Source of the DNA: Candidatus Parcubacteria bacterium
GTDB taxonomy: Bacteria > Patescibacteriota > Patescibacteriia > UBA1558 > GWA2-36-10
Reading direction: 5' to 3'
NCBI GenBank assembly: GCA_023246135.1
Contig: JAHFJB010000019.1
Coordinates: 1-6,811, forward strand
DNA length: 6,811 nucleotides
A program made the position numbers and the translations under genes. The notes beneath the pieces are model-generated. The model was not told where the DNA came from. It saw only the letters and a list, made by a program, of their open reading frames with translations, and searched no databases. Shown here piece by piece: positions 1-6,428 of the stretch (positions within the stretch are counted from its first letter, which is position 1; every line of letters begins with the position of its first letter).

Positions 1-204
1 TTGTGATGATGGTAATGGTGTCAACACCGATGCTTGCCTAAACACTTGCGTGGCTGCTTCCTGTGGTGATACTTATACCTGGGCTGGACATGAAGCTTGT
101 GATGATGGTAATGGTGTCAACACCGATGCTTGCCTAAACACTTGCGTGGCTGCTTCCTGTGGTGATACTTATACCTGGGCTGGACATGAAGCTTGTGATG
201 ATGG
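1..204 (+). repeat. Perfect 96-bp tandem repeat within coding sequence
   Basis: Bases 2-97 and 98-193 are identical, and identity with period 96 continues to base 204, where the third unit diverges. The period is 32 codons, so copy-number change keeps the frame. The window edge cuts the array, so the total copy number is unknown. Identity at synonymous positions indicates recent duplication or homogenisation. Confidence 0.95.
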
Positions 205-436
205 CAATACGGCTACAGAAGGCTGCGGTGATGGTGTCAAACAGGTTGGTACATATTGTAATGCTAGCTGTGGTGCTAGCTTATCTTTGAATGAAAGATG
301 TGATTATATTATTGGTGATAGATGTGGTGGTAGTAGCAATCCAGCCGCCCCTTATGAGACTTCAGTTGGTTGTACAAAATATCCTCTTTGTCCTTTTGGG
401 TGTGTTACTGCCTGCACTAATGTATGTCCTATGTAA
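2..436 (+). CDS. Cys-rich repeat protein (DUF4215/Myxococcus-type), 3' end
   Basis: Partial gene: the frame is open from the window edge, so the true start lies upstream; the GTG at 50 lies inside a repeat and is not a credible start. The visible 144 residues contain 19 cysteines. Residues 1-64 are two identical 32-residue units with the pattern CDDGNGVNTDACLNTC...CGDTYTWAGHEA, followed by a degenerate third unit (CDDGNTATEGCGDG). The CGDG/CDDGN spacing matches the DUF4215 (Myxococcus cysteine-rich) repeat family, typically found in large secreted or surface proteins and presumed to be disulfide-stabilised. The last 60 or so residues are a different Cys-rich tail ending CVTACTNVCPM, which I do not recognise. 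No membrane segment or sorting signal is visible in this part. Surface location is inferred from the family. The protein ends 28 bp before the pilM-like gene with no terminator between them, so co-transcription is possible. Confidence 0.8.
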   Translation, partial: CDDGNGVNTDACLNTCVAASCGDTYTWAGHEACDDGNGVNTDACLNTCVAASCGDTYTWAGHEACDDGNTATEGCGDGVKQVGTYCNASCGASLSLNERCDYIIGDRCGGSSNPAAPYETSVGCTKYPLCPFGCVTACTNVCPM

Positions 437-464
437 TTTGAATTTTATAAATGATTTCTAATAT

Positions 465-2222
465 ATGAAAAAAAATACAATTGGCATAGATATTTCCGAT
501 TTTTCCATTGAAGCGGTAGTTTTGGGTAAAAAGAAAGGCCACCTGGCAGTTGAAGCTTATGCCCGTTTTCGCTTGTCACCTGATGTAGTAGAAGATGGTC
601 GGATTATAAGTAGTGAACGGCTCAAAGATGCTTTGATTAAACTTGTGCAAAATGGTCAGCCTAAGATTTTGACTGATTATAAAAAAGTCTTTTTTTCTGT
701 GCCGGAATCTAGGGTTTTTTCCAAAGTTTTTTCTCTACCCAAAAATTTAAAGGACAGAGAGTTTAGAGAAGCTATTAACCATAAAGCTGAAGAAGCTATA
801 CCAGAAATAGCGGAAAATTTGGTGCCTGAATTTAAGATTTTGTCCAGCAATGGCGAAAATCAAGACATATTTTATGCCGCAGCTGATCGCACGGTGGTCA
901 ATGATTTTGTTAATGTTTTTGGTAGCTTGGGTTGGGAGATCTCAGGTATTGTGCCTGAGGCAGTCAGCTCTTTTGCCGGTCTGGCTGATAAATATAAAGA
1001 TAAGGTGACATTACTTTTGGATTTAGGGGCTAGGACCACTATTGTTTCTGTTTTTGATAAAAATGGTATTCATGATAGCATTAATATCAGAATTGGCGGT
1101 AATAATATCACCAATGCTTTGATGCAAAAATTAGGCTTGACTTATGCCGATGCTGAAGAGGCTAAAAAACAAATCGGTCTGATGCCAGACCACAATGGTG
1201 AAGTGATGCTAGTCACTCAGGGACAGCTTCAACCGCTTACTGATGAATTGAAAAATTTTATAAGTTATTATGAGGTTTCTAAACAAAAGATAGAGCAATT
1301 GGTGCTTATCGGTGGCTTGGCTCAGATGAAAGGCATAGACAAATATTTTGGCGATAACCTTAGCCGGCCAGCTATAGTTGGTGAGGCTTTTATTGATAAT
1401 CATCTTATGCCTGAGGGCATGGCTTCGGTAAAATATATCAATGCTTTGGGCTTGGCCCGTTTAGCTTACCAAAAGCCGGACATAGATTTTTACAGTGGTT
1501 TGTCCAGAGATAAAAAAAAGATTGCCAAAGAACCAGACCCTCAAGACAGAGATACGGCTAAAGATGAAACAGTATCAGATTCTTCAGTCAAGCGACCATT
1601 GCCATTTAAAAAATCTCAGCTGCTAATTTTACTGTTGATTATAATTTTAGGTGTTTTACTTTTTATTTTTAGAAATAATTTTTATCAATTATTTAATAAG
1701 CCTAGTGTAAATACAGTTGGCCCAACTAATACTAATCTTGGGGCAGATAATATACCTGACAAAAGTTTTGTCCAGAATTTTTTGGTGACCAATAATTCCA
1801 AGGCTAGCCAAACTGCTATTTTAGGCGAGGAGTTTGAAGTAGATTTGAGCAAAGGCCTACCCAAGACTACTGAAGCTTTTGCTGAGAGCCAGACAAAATT
1901 GTTATCCCAACTTGACGAGTATGCGCTAAATGCCGTCAATAGCACTTATAGCAAAGATGGATATTATATAATACCCAAAGTGGTGAGTTCAGAAATTATA
2001 AAGAGTATACCCGCAGAAGATAAGTTTACAGTCGGTAGCAGTTTGTCAATAAATGTAAAGTATAAATTTTTGGCTTTGGCTAAAGATAAATTGCAAACGT
2101 TTCTGCAAACCCAAGGTCGCATTCTATCTCAGGCAGATATGGATAGTTTGATTTATACTGTCCTTAATCAAAGTGCCGATCAAAACGGAGTAGTATTTGA
2201 TGTCCAAGTAGAGCTTAAATAA
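465..2222 (+). CDS. pilM: PilM-like type IV pilus ATPase fused to membrane-anchored C-terminal domain
   Basis: A 585-residue protein. Residues 1-340 look like the PilM/FtsA actin-fold: phosphate-1 motif at 5-18 (IGIDISDFSIEAVVL), phosphate-2 at about 182-196 (TLLLDLGARTTIVSVF), an IGGNNITNAL segment near 210-218, and an adenosine motif at about 279-291 (VLIGGLAQMKG). PilM is normally a soluble protein of about 350 residues that binds the cytoplasmic tail of PilN in the pilus inner-membrane complex. Here a charged linker (about 345-384, ending KRPLPFKK) leads to one hydrophobic helix at about 385-402. Then come some 180 residues that, by the positive-inside rule, lie outside the membrane. That C-terminal domain I cannot name; its predicted strand/helix pattern recalls the distal part of CPR proteins annotated 'baseplate J-like', from memory only. 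The ATG at 465 puts the first strand at residue 5, as expected; there is no Shine-Dalgarno sequence. Three pilin genes follow, supporting a pilus role. Confidence 0.8.
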   Translation: MKKNTIGIDISDFSIEAVVLGKKKGHLAVEAYARFRLSPDVVEDGRIISSERLKDALIKLVQNGQPKILTDYKKVFFSVPESRVFSKVFSLPKNLKDREFREAINHKAEEAIPEIAENLVPEFKILSSNGENQDIFYAAADRTVVNDFVNVFGSLGWEISGIVPEAVSSFAGLADKYKDKVTLLLDLGARTTIVSVFDKNGIHDSINIRIGGNNITNALMQKLGLTYADAEEAKKQIGLMPDHNGEVMLVTQGQLQPLTDELKNFISYYEVSKQKIEQLVLIGGLAQMKGIDKYFGDNLSRPAIVGEAFIDNHLMPEGMASVKYINALGLARLAYQKPDIDFYSGLSRDKKKIAKEPDPQDRDTAKDETVSDSSVKRPLPFKKSQLLILLLIIILGVLLFIFRNNFYQLFNKPSVNTVGPTNTNLGADNIPDKSFVQNFLVTNNSKASQTAILGEEFEVDLSKGLPKTTEAFAESQTKLLSQLDEYALNAVNSTYSKDGYYIIPKVVSSEIIKSIPAEDKFTVGSSLSINVKYKFLALAKDKLQTFLQTQGRILSQADMDSLIYTVLNQSADQNGVVFDVQVELK

Positions 2223-2230
2223 TGACTTTA

Positions 2231-2259
2231 TTGTTGTTTGTTGTAAAATGTGTTATAAT
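2231..2259 (+). promoter_or_regulatory. Promoter of the pilin cluster, extended -10
   Basis: The -35 candidate is TTGTTG (2231-2236), followed by a 17-bp spacer and a consensus TATAAT (2254-2259) preceded by TG at 2251-2252, giving a full extended -10 (TGTTATAAT). Transcription would start near 2266, about 29 nt before the first pilin ATG. A second TATAAT lies at 2268-2273 without a good -35; the 8-mer TATAATAT occurs at both sites, 14 bp apart. No terminator separates this from the pilM-like gene, so read-through transcription is also possible. Confidence 0.65.
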
Positions 2260-2294
2260 ATTTACGGTATAATATAATAAATTTGTCATTTACT

Positions 2295-2813
2295 ATGAAA
2301 AGTTTTTTAAAGAAGAGTGGGTTTACCCTCATTGAATTGATAGTAGTTGTGGCTATTATTGCTATATTAGCGGCCGCTACTTTGGTGGCTGTCAATCCAG
2401 CTCGGCGCGTTGGCAACGCCCAAAACGCTCAGAGATGGACTGATATCAATGCTATTGCTGATGCCTGGTCAGCTTACCTAGCGGATAACAATAGCACCCC
2501 GCCTACAACCACCAATGCTGAGTCTACGACTCTAGAGAATACCACGTATGCTATTTCTACTTCAACAGAAGCTATTAATGGCGGTACTCATAGCAATGCA
2601 CACTGTACTGGTGTCACCACTACTCAAGCTATGTTAAATTTAAAAGCCTTGGTAACAGGCGGTTATGTTGGTAAAATTCCTCATGATCCGTCTTATACCT
2701 ATGCCGGCAACAATGATCATACTAAGTATTATTTATTTTGGAGTTCCAATGGCACAGTCACCGTCGGTGCTTGTACAACTTACAACAGCGCTGTGATAAA
2801 AGTGACCAGATAA
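2295..2813 (+). CDS. Type IV pilin, copy 1
   Basis: A 172-residue class III-signal (type IV) prepilin. The leader MKSFLKKSG is followed by FTLIEL, so prepilin peptidase would cut after Gly9 and methylate the new Phe; Glu5 of the mature protein, needed for assembly, is present. The hydrophobic N-terminal helix continues as IVVVAIIAILAAATLVAV, then NPARRVGNAQNAQRW, the start of the amphipathic half. The globular part carries two cysteines (104 and 160) that could form a C-terminal disulfide loop. I chose the ATG at 2295; an in-frame TTG at 2283 would add four residues and has no support. It is the first of three tandem pilin genes and lies directly downstream of the promoter. Its C-terminal half resembles pilin 3 (shared AISTS, EAINGGTHS, NNDHTKYYL), while its N-terminal region is more diverged from the other two. 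Major pilin or minor pseudopilin cannot be decided from sequence. Confidence 0.9.
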   Translation: MKSFLKKSGFTLIELIVVVAIIAILAAATLVAVNPARRVGNAQNAQRWTDINAIADAWSAYLADNNSTPPTTTNAESTTLENTTYAISTSTEAINGGTHSNAHCTGVTTTQAMLNLKALVTGGYVGKIPHDPSYTYAGNNDHTKYYLFWSSNGTVTVGACTTYNSAVIKVTR

Positions 2814-2844
2814 TCATAGAATAACAAAACACTTAAATAAATTT

Positions 2845-3054
2845 ATGAAACAAAAAAAAGGTTTCACCTTAATTGAGCTTATAATCGTAGTCGCGATTAT
2901 AGCTCTCCTTGCCGCTGCCACCTTTGTAGCGGTTAATCCAGCTAAGCGTATTGGTGATTCACAAAATGCCCAGAGATGGGCCGATGTCACCGCCATTGCT
3001 GATGCCTGGTCTACTTATGTAGCAGATAATAGCGGCAGTTTACCGACTACTACC
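2845..3054 (+). repeat. Duplicated pilin N-terminal coding segment, copy A
   Basis: These 210 bases encode the same 70 residues as 3383-3592. There are nine synonymous differences in the first 33 codons, none across 2944-3044, and four in the last five codons. No difference changes an amino acid. Confidence 0.95.
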
Positions 3055-3357
3055 AACCCTAATGTCACCACCCTTGGTTATCAGACTTATATGGTGGCTA
3101 CTAGCACCTGGGCTTCTCCGAATCTTCCTTATAATACTTGCGCTGCTTCTACTACAGCTCCGACTAATGGCGGCTCGATTGTTTTAAAAAATTTAGTGGA
3201 TGGTGGTTATATTGGTAAAATTAATACCGATCCAACTTATGTTGCTGCCACCCATTTAGATGATACACGTTATTATCTTTATTACAGTTCCACCGGTTCA
3301 GTCACAGTCGGTGCTTGCACAACTTATAATAGCGCTGTTATTAAAGTGACTAGATAA
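2845..3357 (+). CDS. Type IV pilin, copy 2
   Basis: A 170-residue prepilin with a short leader MKQKKG cut before FTLIEL; the mature Glu5 is Glu11 of the precursor. The helix runs IIVVAIIALLAAATFVAV, followed by NPAKRIGDSQNAQRW. Residues 1-70 are identical to those of the next gene, differing only at 13 synonymous sites. From about residue 71 it is distinct from both neighbours (NPNVTTLGYQTYMVATSTW... and a THLDDTRYYLYYSS segment). All three share the last 18 residues, VTVGACTTYNSAVIKVTR. Cys99 and Cys158 are placed like the cysteine pairs of the other copies. It follows copy 1 after 31 bp with no terminator, so it is probably in the same transcript. There is no Shine-Dalgarno sequence; the upstream bases are A/T-rich and include ACTTAAATAAA, which recurs before copy 3. 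A distinct surface-exposed domain on the same assembly helix suggests a different adhesive or structural subunit, but that is inference. Confidence 0.9.
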   Translation: MKQKKGFTLIELIIVVAIIALLAAATFVAVNPAKRIGDSQNAQRWADVTAIADAWSTYVADNSGSLPTTTNPNVTTLGYQTYMVATSTWASPNLPYNTCAASTTAPTNGGSIVLKNLVDGGYIGKINTDPTYVAATHLDDTRYYLYYSSTGSVTVGACTTYNSAVIKVTR

Positions 3358-3382
3358 TTATATAATAAAAAACTTAAATAAA

Positions 3383-3592
3383 ATGAAACAGAAAAAAGGT
3401 TTTACATTAATTGAGCTCATAATCGTGGTCGCGATTATAGCCCTTCTTGCCGCTGCCACCTTTGTAGCAGTTAATCCAGCCAAGCGTATTGGTGATTCAC
3501 AAAATGCCCAGAGATGGGCCGATGTCACCGCCATTGCTGATGCCTGGTCTACTTATGTAGCAGATAATAGCGGCAGTTTACCAACCACCACT
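3383..3592 (+). repeat. Duplicated pilin N-terminal coding segment, copy B
   Basis: Partner of 2845-3054 in direct orientation, offset 538 bp. The perfectly identical core is 3482-3582 (101 bases). Right after base 3592 the similarity to pilin 2 collapses and similarity to pilin 1 takes over, which marks a probable recombination edge. Confidence 0.95.
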
Positions 3593-3889
3593 CAAACTGA
3601 GCTCACTACTTTAACAAATACCACTTTTGCTATTTCTACTTCTAGTGAAGCTATTAACGGTGGCACTCACAGCGCTACGCATTGTACAGGTACTACCACT
3701 ACAGCTATGTTAAATCTCAAATCTTTAGTAACTGGTGGTTATATTGGTAAGATTCCTAGAGATCCTGGTTTTGTTTTTGCTACCAACAATGATCATACTA
3801 AATATTATTTATATTGGAGTTCTAACGGCGCAGTCACAGTCGGCGCTTGTACAACTTACAACAGTGCTGTGATAAAGGTTACTCGCTAA
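3383..3889 (+). CDS. Type IV pilin, copy 3 (mosaic)
   Basis: A 168-residue prepilin with leader MKQKKG cut before FTLIEL and Glu5 of the mature protein present. Residues 1-70 are identical to pilin 2, including a stretch of 101 identical bases (3482-3582). From residue 71 it switches to a sequence like pilin 1: AISTS, EAINGGTHS, HCTG, AMLNLK, LVTGGY, GKIP, NNDHTKYYL and the same last 18 residues. The base identity to pilin 1 in this half is visibly lower than that to pilin 2 in the N-terminal half. The gene is therefore a chimera or the product of gene conversion. Cys101 and Cys156 form the expected C-terminal pair. It sits 25 bp after copy 2 and ends 18 bp before the terminator hairpin, closing the cluster. 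The start is the ATG at 3383 (no Shine-Dalgarno), since the leader then equals that of copy 2. Confidence 0.9.
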   Translation: MKQKKGFTLIELIIVVAIIALLAAATFVAVNPAKRIGDSQNAQRWADVTAIADAWSTYVADNSGSLPTTTQTELTTLTNTTFAISTSSEAINGGTHSATHCTGTTTTAMLNLKSLVTGGYIGKIPRDPGFVFATNNDHTKYYLYWSSNGAVTVGACTTYNSAVIKVTR

Positions 3890-3907
3890 GTTTAATGTTT
3901 ATTTTAT

Positions 3908-3953
3908 AAAAAAGCCCCAAGCCGTAGGCCTAAGATCGGTTGAGGTTTTTTGG
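3908..3953 (+). terminator. Intrinsic terminator after the pilin cluster
   Basis: An A-tract (3908-3913) and CCCCAAGCCG (3915-3924) pair with CGGTTGAGG (3937-3945) and a T-tract (3946-3951). The stem has one C-A mismatch and small bulges (G3914 and G3921); the loop is about 12 nt and contains the palindrome TAGGCCTA. The T-tract follows the GC part directly. The A/T flanks are symmetric, but no opposing gene is seen. It lies 18 bp after the last pilin stop. Confidence 0.75.
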
Positions 3954-3982
3954 TTGTCAAATATAGTTTTTTGCTATATAAT
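3954..3982 (+). promoter_or_regulatory. Sigma70-type promoter of the adaptor/ABC exporter operon
   Basis: TTGTCA (3954-3959, five of six to the -35 consensus), a 17-bp spacer, and TATAAT (3977-3982, six of six). Transcription would start near 3989, leaving a leader of about 49 nt before the ATG at 4038. The -35 box starts two bases after the T-tract of the pilin terminator, so the exporter operon is cleanly separated from the pilin transcript. Confidence 0.8.
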
Positions 3983-4001
3983 ATAGAGAATGTTAAAATT
4001 G

Positions 4002-4039
4002 TAAGTACTTAATAAAAGATAATAATTTGATTAAATTAT
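4002..4039 (+). promoter_or_regulatory. Two A/T-rich dyads in the exporter operon leader
   Basis: TAAGTACTTA (4002-4011) is a perfect 10-bp palindrome about 13 bases after the predicted transcription start. ATAATTT (4022-4028) and AAATTAT (4033-4039) form a 7-bp inverted repeat with a 4-nt loop that overlaps the ATG at 4038. They could be operator sites or a weak start-covering hairpin. The low base complexity makes chance occurrence possible, so function is speculative. Confidence 0.3.
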
Positions 4040-5717
4040 GCCATTATTTAGTAAAGCCCTGTTAAAAAAGAAGCGATTTTGGGTAATAGTTGCTATTATT
4101 GTTGTTATAGTGAGCTTAGTGTTGGTTTTGACCCGTAAAAAAGAGCCTACTTATGTGACAGAAAAGGCTGTGATTGGGGACTTGAAACAAACTGTTGAGG
4201 TTACTGGTTCGGTAGAGTCAGCTCAGGATATAGATCTCAATTTTAATAATCCGGGTACTCTGCAGACTATTACAGTCAAAGCCGGTGATCAGGTTAAAGC
4301 GGGGCAGGTTCTAGCTAGTCTTTCGGCCGGCAATGCTGCTTCCCAAGTAGCTGATGCCAGAGCCGCTGTACAGATAGCTCAAAGTGATTTGGATAAGCTT
4401 TTAGCTGGAGCTAGCAGTGAGGATGTGAAGGTGACTGAGGAGACTGTGGCCAGTGCTGAAGTTGCTTACCAAAAAACCCAAGATGCTTTAAGCAGTTTGG
4501 AGAAAACTCGTGATCAGGATTTGGTTAATCTGCGGATAGCAGCCATAGATACTTTAGGAAATAAATTATCAGTGGCACAGCGGGCTTTGGATGTTGTCTA
4601 TGATGCTGTTGCTGATGGTGATGCGGCTGCTAATTTGTATGTCACCGATGTGGTTGCTATAACTAATGCCAAAGATGATTATCAATCTGGCAAGACTGGC
4701 TATGCTCAGGTCGAGTCTTTAATCAATGCCGCTAAGGTGAGTAGCCGCCAAGAGGATATATTAACTGCCGCTGATGCTTTAAAAAATAATTTGCAAACTG
4801 TCCTATCAGCCACCGATGGCGCTTACAATGTAATGACTAACGCAGTAGTTAATAGTTTTTATACTACTACTTTGATTTCTACTTTAAAAACCAGTCTTGG
4901 TACTCAGAGTACAGCTGTGAGTTCTGCCATCTCAGCTGTGCAAACGGATGCTGGTGGTCTGCGCACCAAAGATTTGTATTACAAAACCCAGATTACTGAT
5001 GCTCAAAATAATGTAAGTAGTGCCTTATCCAGCCTCAATTTAGCCAAAGCTCAACTTAATCTAAAAGAAGCACCAGCCCGTGATTTTGATGTTCAGGCAG
5101 CTCGAGGCAGGGTAGCCAGAGCTCAGGCCACGCTCAATATGTATTTTAGCGAATTGGCTAAGACTATAATCAAGGCACCAGTTGACGGCACAGTCACTAA
5201 AGTCAATTTTGAAGTAGGTGAACAGACATCTATGTCGCAACCAGCCATTTCTATGATTGGTGTTAGTAATATGGAGATAAAAGTAGATGTACCAGAGTCG
5301 GACATAGTCAAACTTAAGGTAGGTGATATAGTTGATATTACTCTAGACGCCTTTTCTAGCGATGAGAAGTTTGCTGGCACGGTCACCTTTATTGATCCGG
5401 CTTCCACGCTTATCAATGGTGTAGTTTATTATAGAGTGACTGTGAATTTTAATAACAAGGACGAGCGCATCAAGTCAGGTATGACTGCTAATTTGACTAT
5501 TGCTACTGATAGCCGCACGGGTGTGCTTATTGTGCCATCGCGAGCAGTTATTTATCGGGAAGATAAAAAATACATACAGTTGTTGACAGCCGATGATACC
5601 TTGAGTGAAGTCGAAGTGACGACTGGCCTCAAGGGTGATGGAGGTATGACAGAGATATTGTCAGGCATCAAAGAAGGTGATGAGGTCGTGACTTTTATCA
5701 AAAACAATACTAAATAA
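4038..5717 (+). CDS. MacA/HlyD-type membrane fusion (adaptor) protein
   Basis: A 559-residue adaptor of an ABC exporter. It has a basic N-terminus (LLKKKRFW), one membrane anchor at about 14-32, then an extracytoplasmic body. The first half of the biotinyl-lipoyl-like domain is at about 73-97 (GTLQTITVKAGDQVKAGQVLASL) and the second at about 374-408 (KAPVDGTVTKVNFEVGEQTS). Between them lies a long, Ala/Gln/Leu-rich helical segment (about 100-370). A beta-barrel domain (about 410-490, ending SGMTANLTIAT) and a membrane-proximal domain (about 491-557, IVPSRAVIY...GIKEGDEVV) complete the standard order. MacA of E. coli has about 370 residues; the surplus here is almost all in the helical hairpin. 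The ATPase gene starts 2 nt after the stop and a permease follows, so the three form one transporter operon. The adaptor would link the permease to the cell surface or an outer component; no TolC-like gene is visible. Substrate unknown. ATG chosen because it directly precedes the anchor; there is no Shine-Dalgarno sequence. Confidence 0.9.
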   Translation: MPLFSKALLKKKRFWVIVAIIVVIVSLVLVLTRKKEPTYVTEKAVIGDLKQTVEVTGSVESAQDIDLNFNNPGTLQTITVKAGDQVKAGQVLASLSAGNAASQVADARAAVQIAQSDLDKLLAGASSEDVKVTEETVASAEVAYQKTQDALSSLEKTRDQDLVNLRIAAIDTLGNKLSVAQRALDVVYDAVADGDAAANLYVTDVVAITNAKDDYQSGKTGYAQVESLINAAKVSSRQEDILTAADALKNNLQTVLSATDGAYNVMTNAVVNSFYTTTLISTLKTSLGTQSTAVSSAISAVQTDAGGLRTKDLYYKTQITDAQNNVSSALSSLNLAKAQLNLKEAPARDFDVQAARGRVARAQATLNMYFSELAKTIIKAPVDGTVTKVNFEVGEQTSMSQPAISMIGVSNMEIKVDVPESDIVKLKVGDIVDITLDAFSSDEKFAGTVTFIDPASTLINGVVYYRVTVNFNNKDERIKSGMTANLTIATDSRTGVLIVPSRAVIYREDKKYIQLLTADDTLSEVEVTTGLKGDGGMTEILSGIKEGDEVVTFIKNNTK

Positions 5718-5719
5718 TT

Positions 5720-6427
5720 ATGATTGAAGTCAAAGACCTTTATAAAGATTACGTCAACGATGAAGTTGTCACCAAGGTTTTGGAGGGTATCAATCTCAAA
5801 ATAGATCGTGGTGAATTTTTGGCTATTATGGGCCCATCTGGCTCAGGCAAATCGACCTTGATGCATATCTTGGGTTTCTTAGATACTTTAACCAAGGGTA
5901 CTTATATTTTTGACAACAAAGACGTCAGTAGCCTTGATGATGATACTCTTGCTCATTATCGCAATCAGCGAGTTGGTTTTGTTTTTCAAAGTTTTAATCT
6001 CTTGCCCAAGACCAGCGTTTGGGAAAATGTCCGTCTGCCTTTACTTTATAATAAAGTTCCCGCCGATTTATCAGTAGTGGATGAAGCTATAAAGAGCGTA
6101 GGCTTAGAGCATCGTCGTGATCATTTGTCCAATCAGCTCTCAGGCGGTGAAAAACAGCGTGTAGCCATTGCCCGGGCCCTAGTCAATAAGCCTGACGTGA
6201 TTTTTGCCGACGAGCCGACTGGTAACCTAGATTCAAAATCAGGTTTGCAGATAATGGCTATTTTGCAAGAGTTACATAAAATCGGTAAGACAATTATCAT
6301 TGTCACTCATGAATCTATAACAGCCCAGCACACCGATAGGATTATTAGTATAAAAGATGGCCATATTATATCGGACGAATTAAATAAAGACAGGATTTTA
6401 GCGCGCTTAGATGGCCAGCTAAAATAA
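5720..6427 (+). CDS. MacB/LolD-type ABC transporter ATPase
   Basis: A 235-residue nucleotide-binding subunit with every catalytic motif intact: Walker A GPSGSGKS (38-45), Q-loop Gln90 ([11 protein letters not shown]), signature LSGGEKQR (140-147), Walker B VIFADE (160-165) with catalytic Glu165, D-loop NLDS (169-172) and H-loop His197. The [16 protein letters not shown] and FQSFNLLP stretches are typical of the MacB/LolD/FtsE group (MacB-type exporters), which couple ATP hydrolysis to mechanical movement of an FtsX-like permease rather than channel-type transport. Length fits a stand-alone ATPase. It starts 2 nt after the adaptor and ends 1 nt before the permease, so translation is probably coupled. 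In E. coli the equivalent ATPase is fused to its permease; the split form is common in Gram-positive bacteria and other lineages. Specific substrate cannot be inferred. There is no Shine-Dalgarno before the ATG. Confidence 0.95.
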   Translation: MIEVKDLYKDYVNDEVVTKVLEGINLKIDRGEFLAIMGPSGSGKSTLMHILGFLDTLTKGTYIFDNKDVSSLDDDTLAHYRNQRVGFVFQSFNLLPKTSVWENVRLPLLYNKVPADLSVVDEAIKSVGLEHRRDHLSNQLSGGEKQRVAIARALVNKPDVIFADEPTGNLDSKSGLQIMAILQELHKIGKTIIIVTHESITAQHTDRIISIKDGHIISDELNKDRILARLDGQLK

Positions 6428-6428
6428 T

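Noticed and set aside
50..436. Complete 128-residue gene starting at the GTG at 50
   Set aside because: The same frame is open to the window edge and the GTG lies inside the repeat unit (the Val in TCVAASC), so the gene simply starts upstream.
438..464. Promoter directly before the pilM-like gene (TTGAAT ... TAATAT)
   Set aside because: Spacing is only 15 bp and transcription would start inside the gene; more likely chance in A/T-rich sequence.
1209..1945. Minus-strand open frames (1209-1403, 1685-1945)
   Set aside because: They lie antisense within the pilM-like gene, show no recognisable domain and have no promoter or start context of their own.
2283..2294. TTG start for the first pilin
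   Set aside because: It adds only MSFT before a standard prepilin leader; the ATG at 2295 gives a 9-residue leader, in line with the other copies.
2228..2996. Two similar minus-strand frames opposite the pilin starts (2228-2416, 2814-2996)
   Set aside because: Their similarity to each other (both contain RLAGLTATKVAAA or RRAGLTATKVAAA) is a mirror of the homologous pilin N-termini on the + strand, not evidence of a gene.
2845..3592. CRISPR or mobile-element reading of the direct repeats
   Set aside because: The repeats are the coding starts of paralogous pilins; there are no spacers, terminal inverted repeats or transposase.
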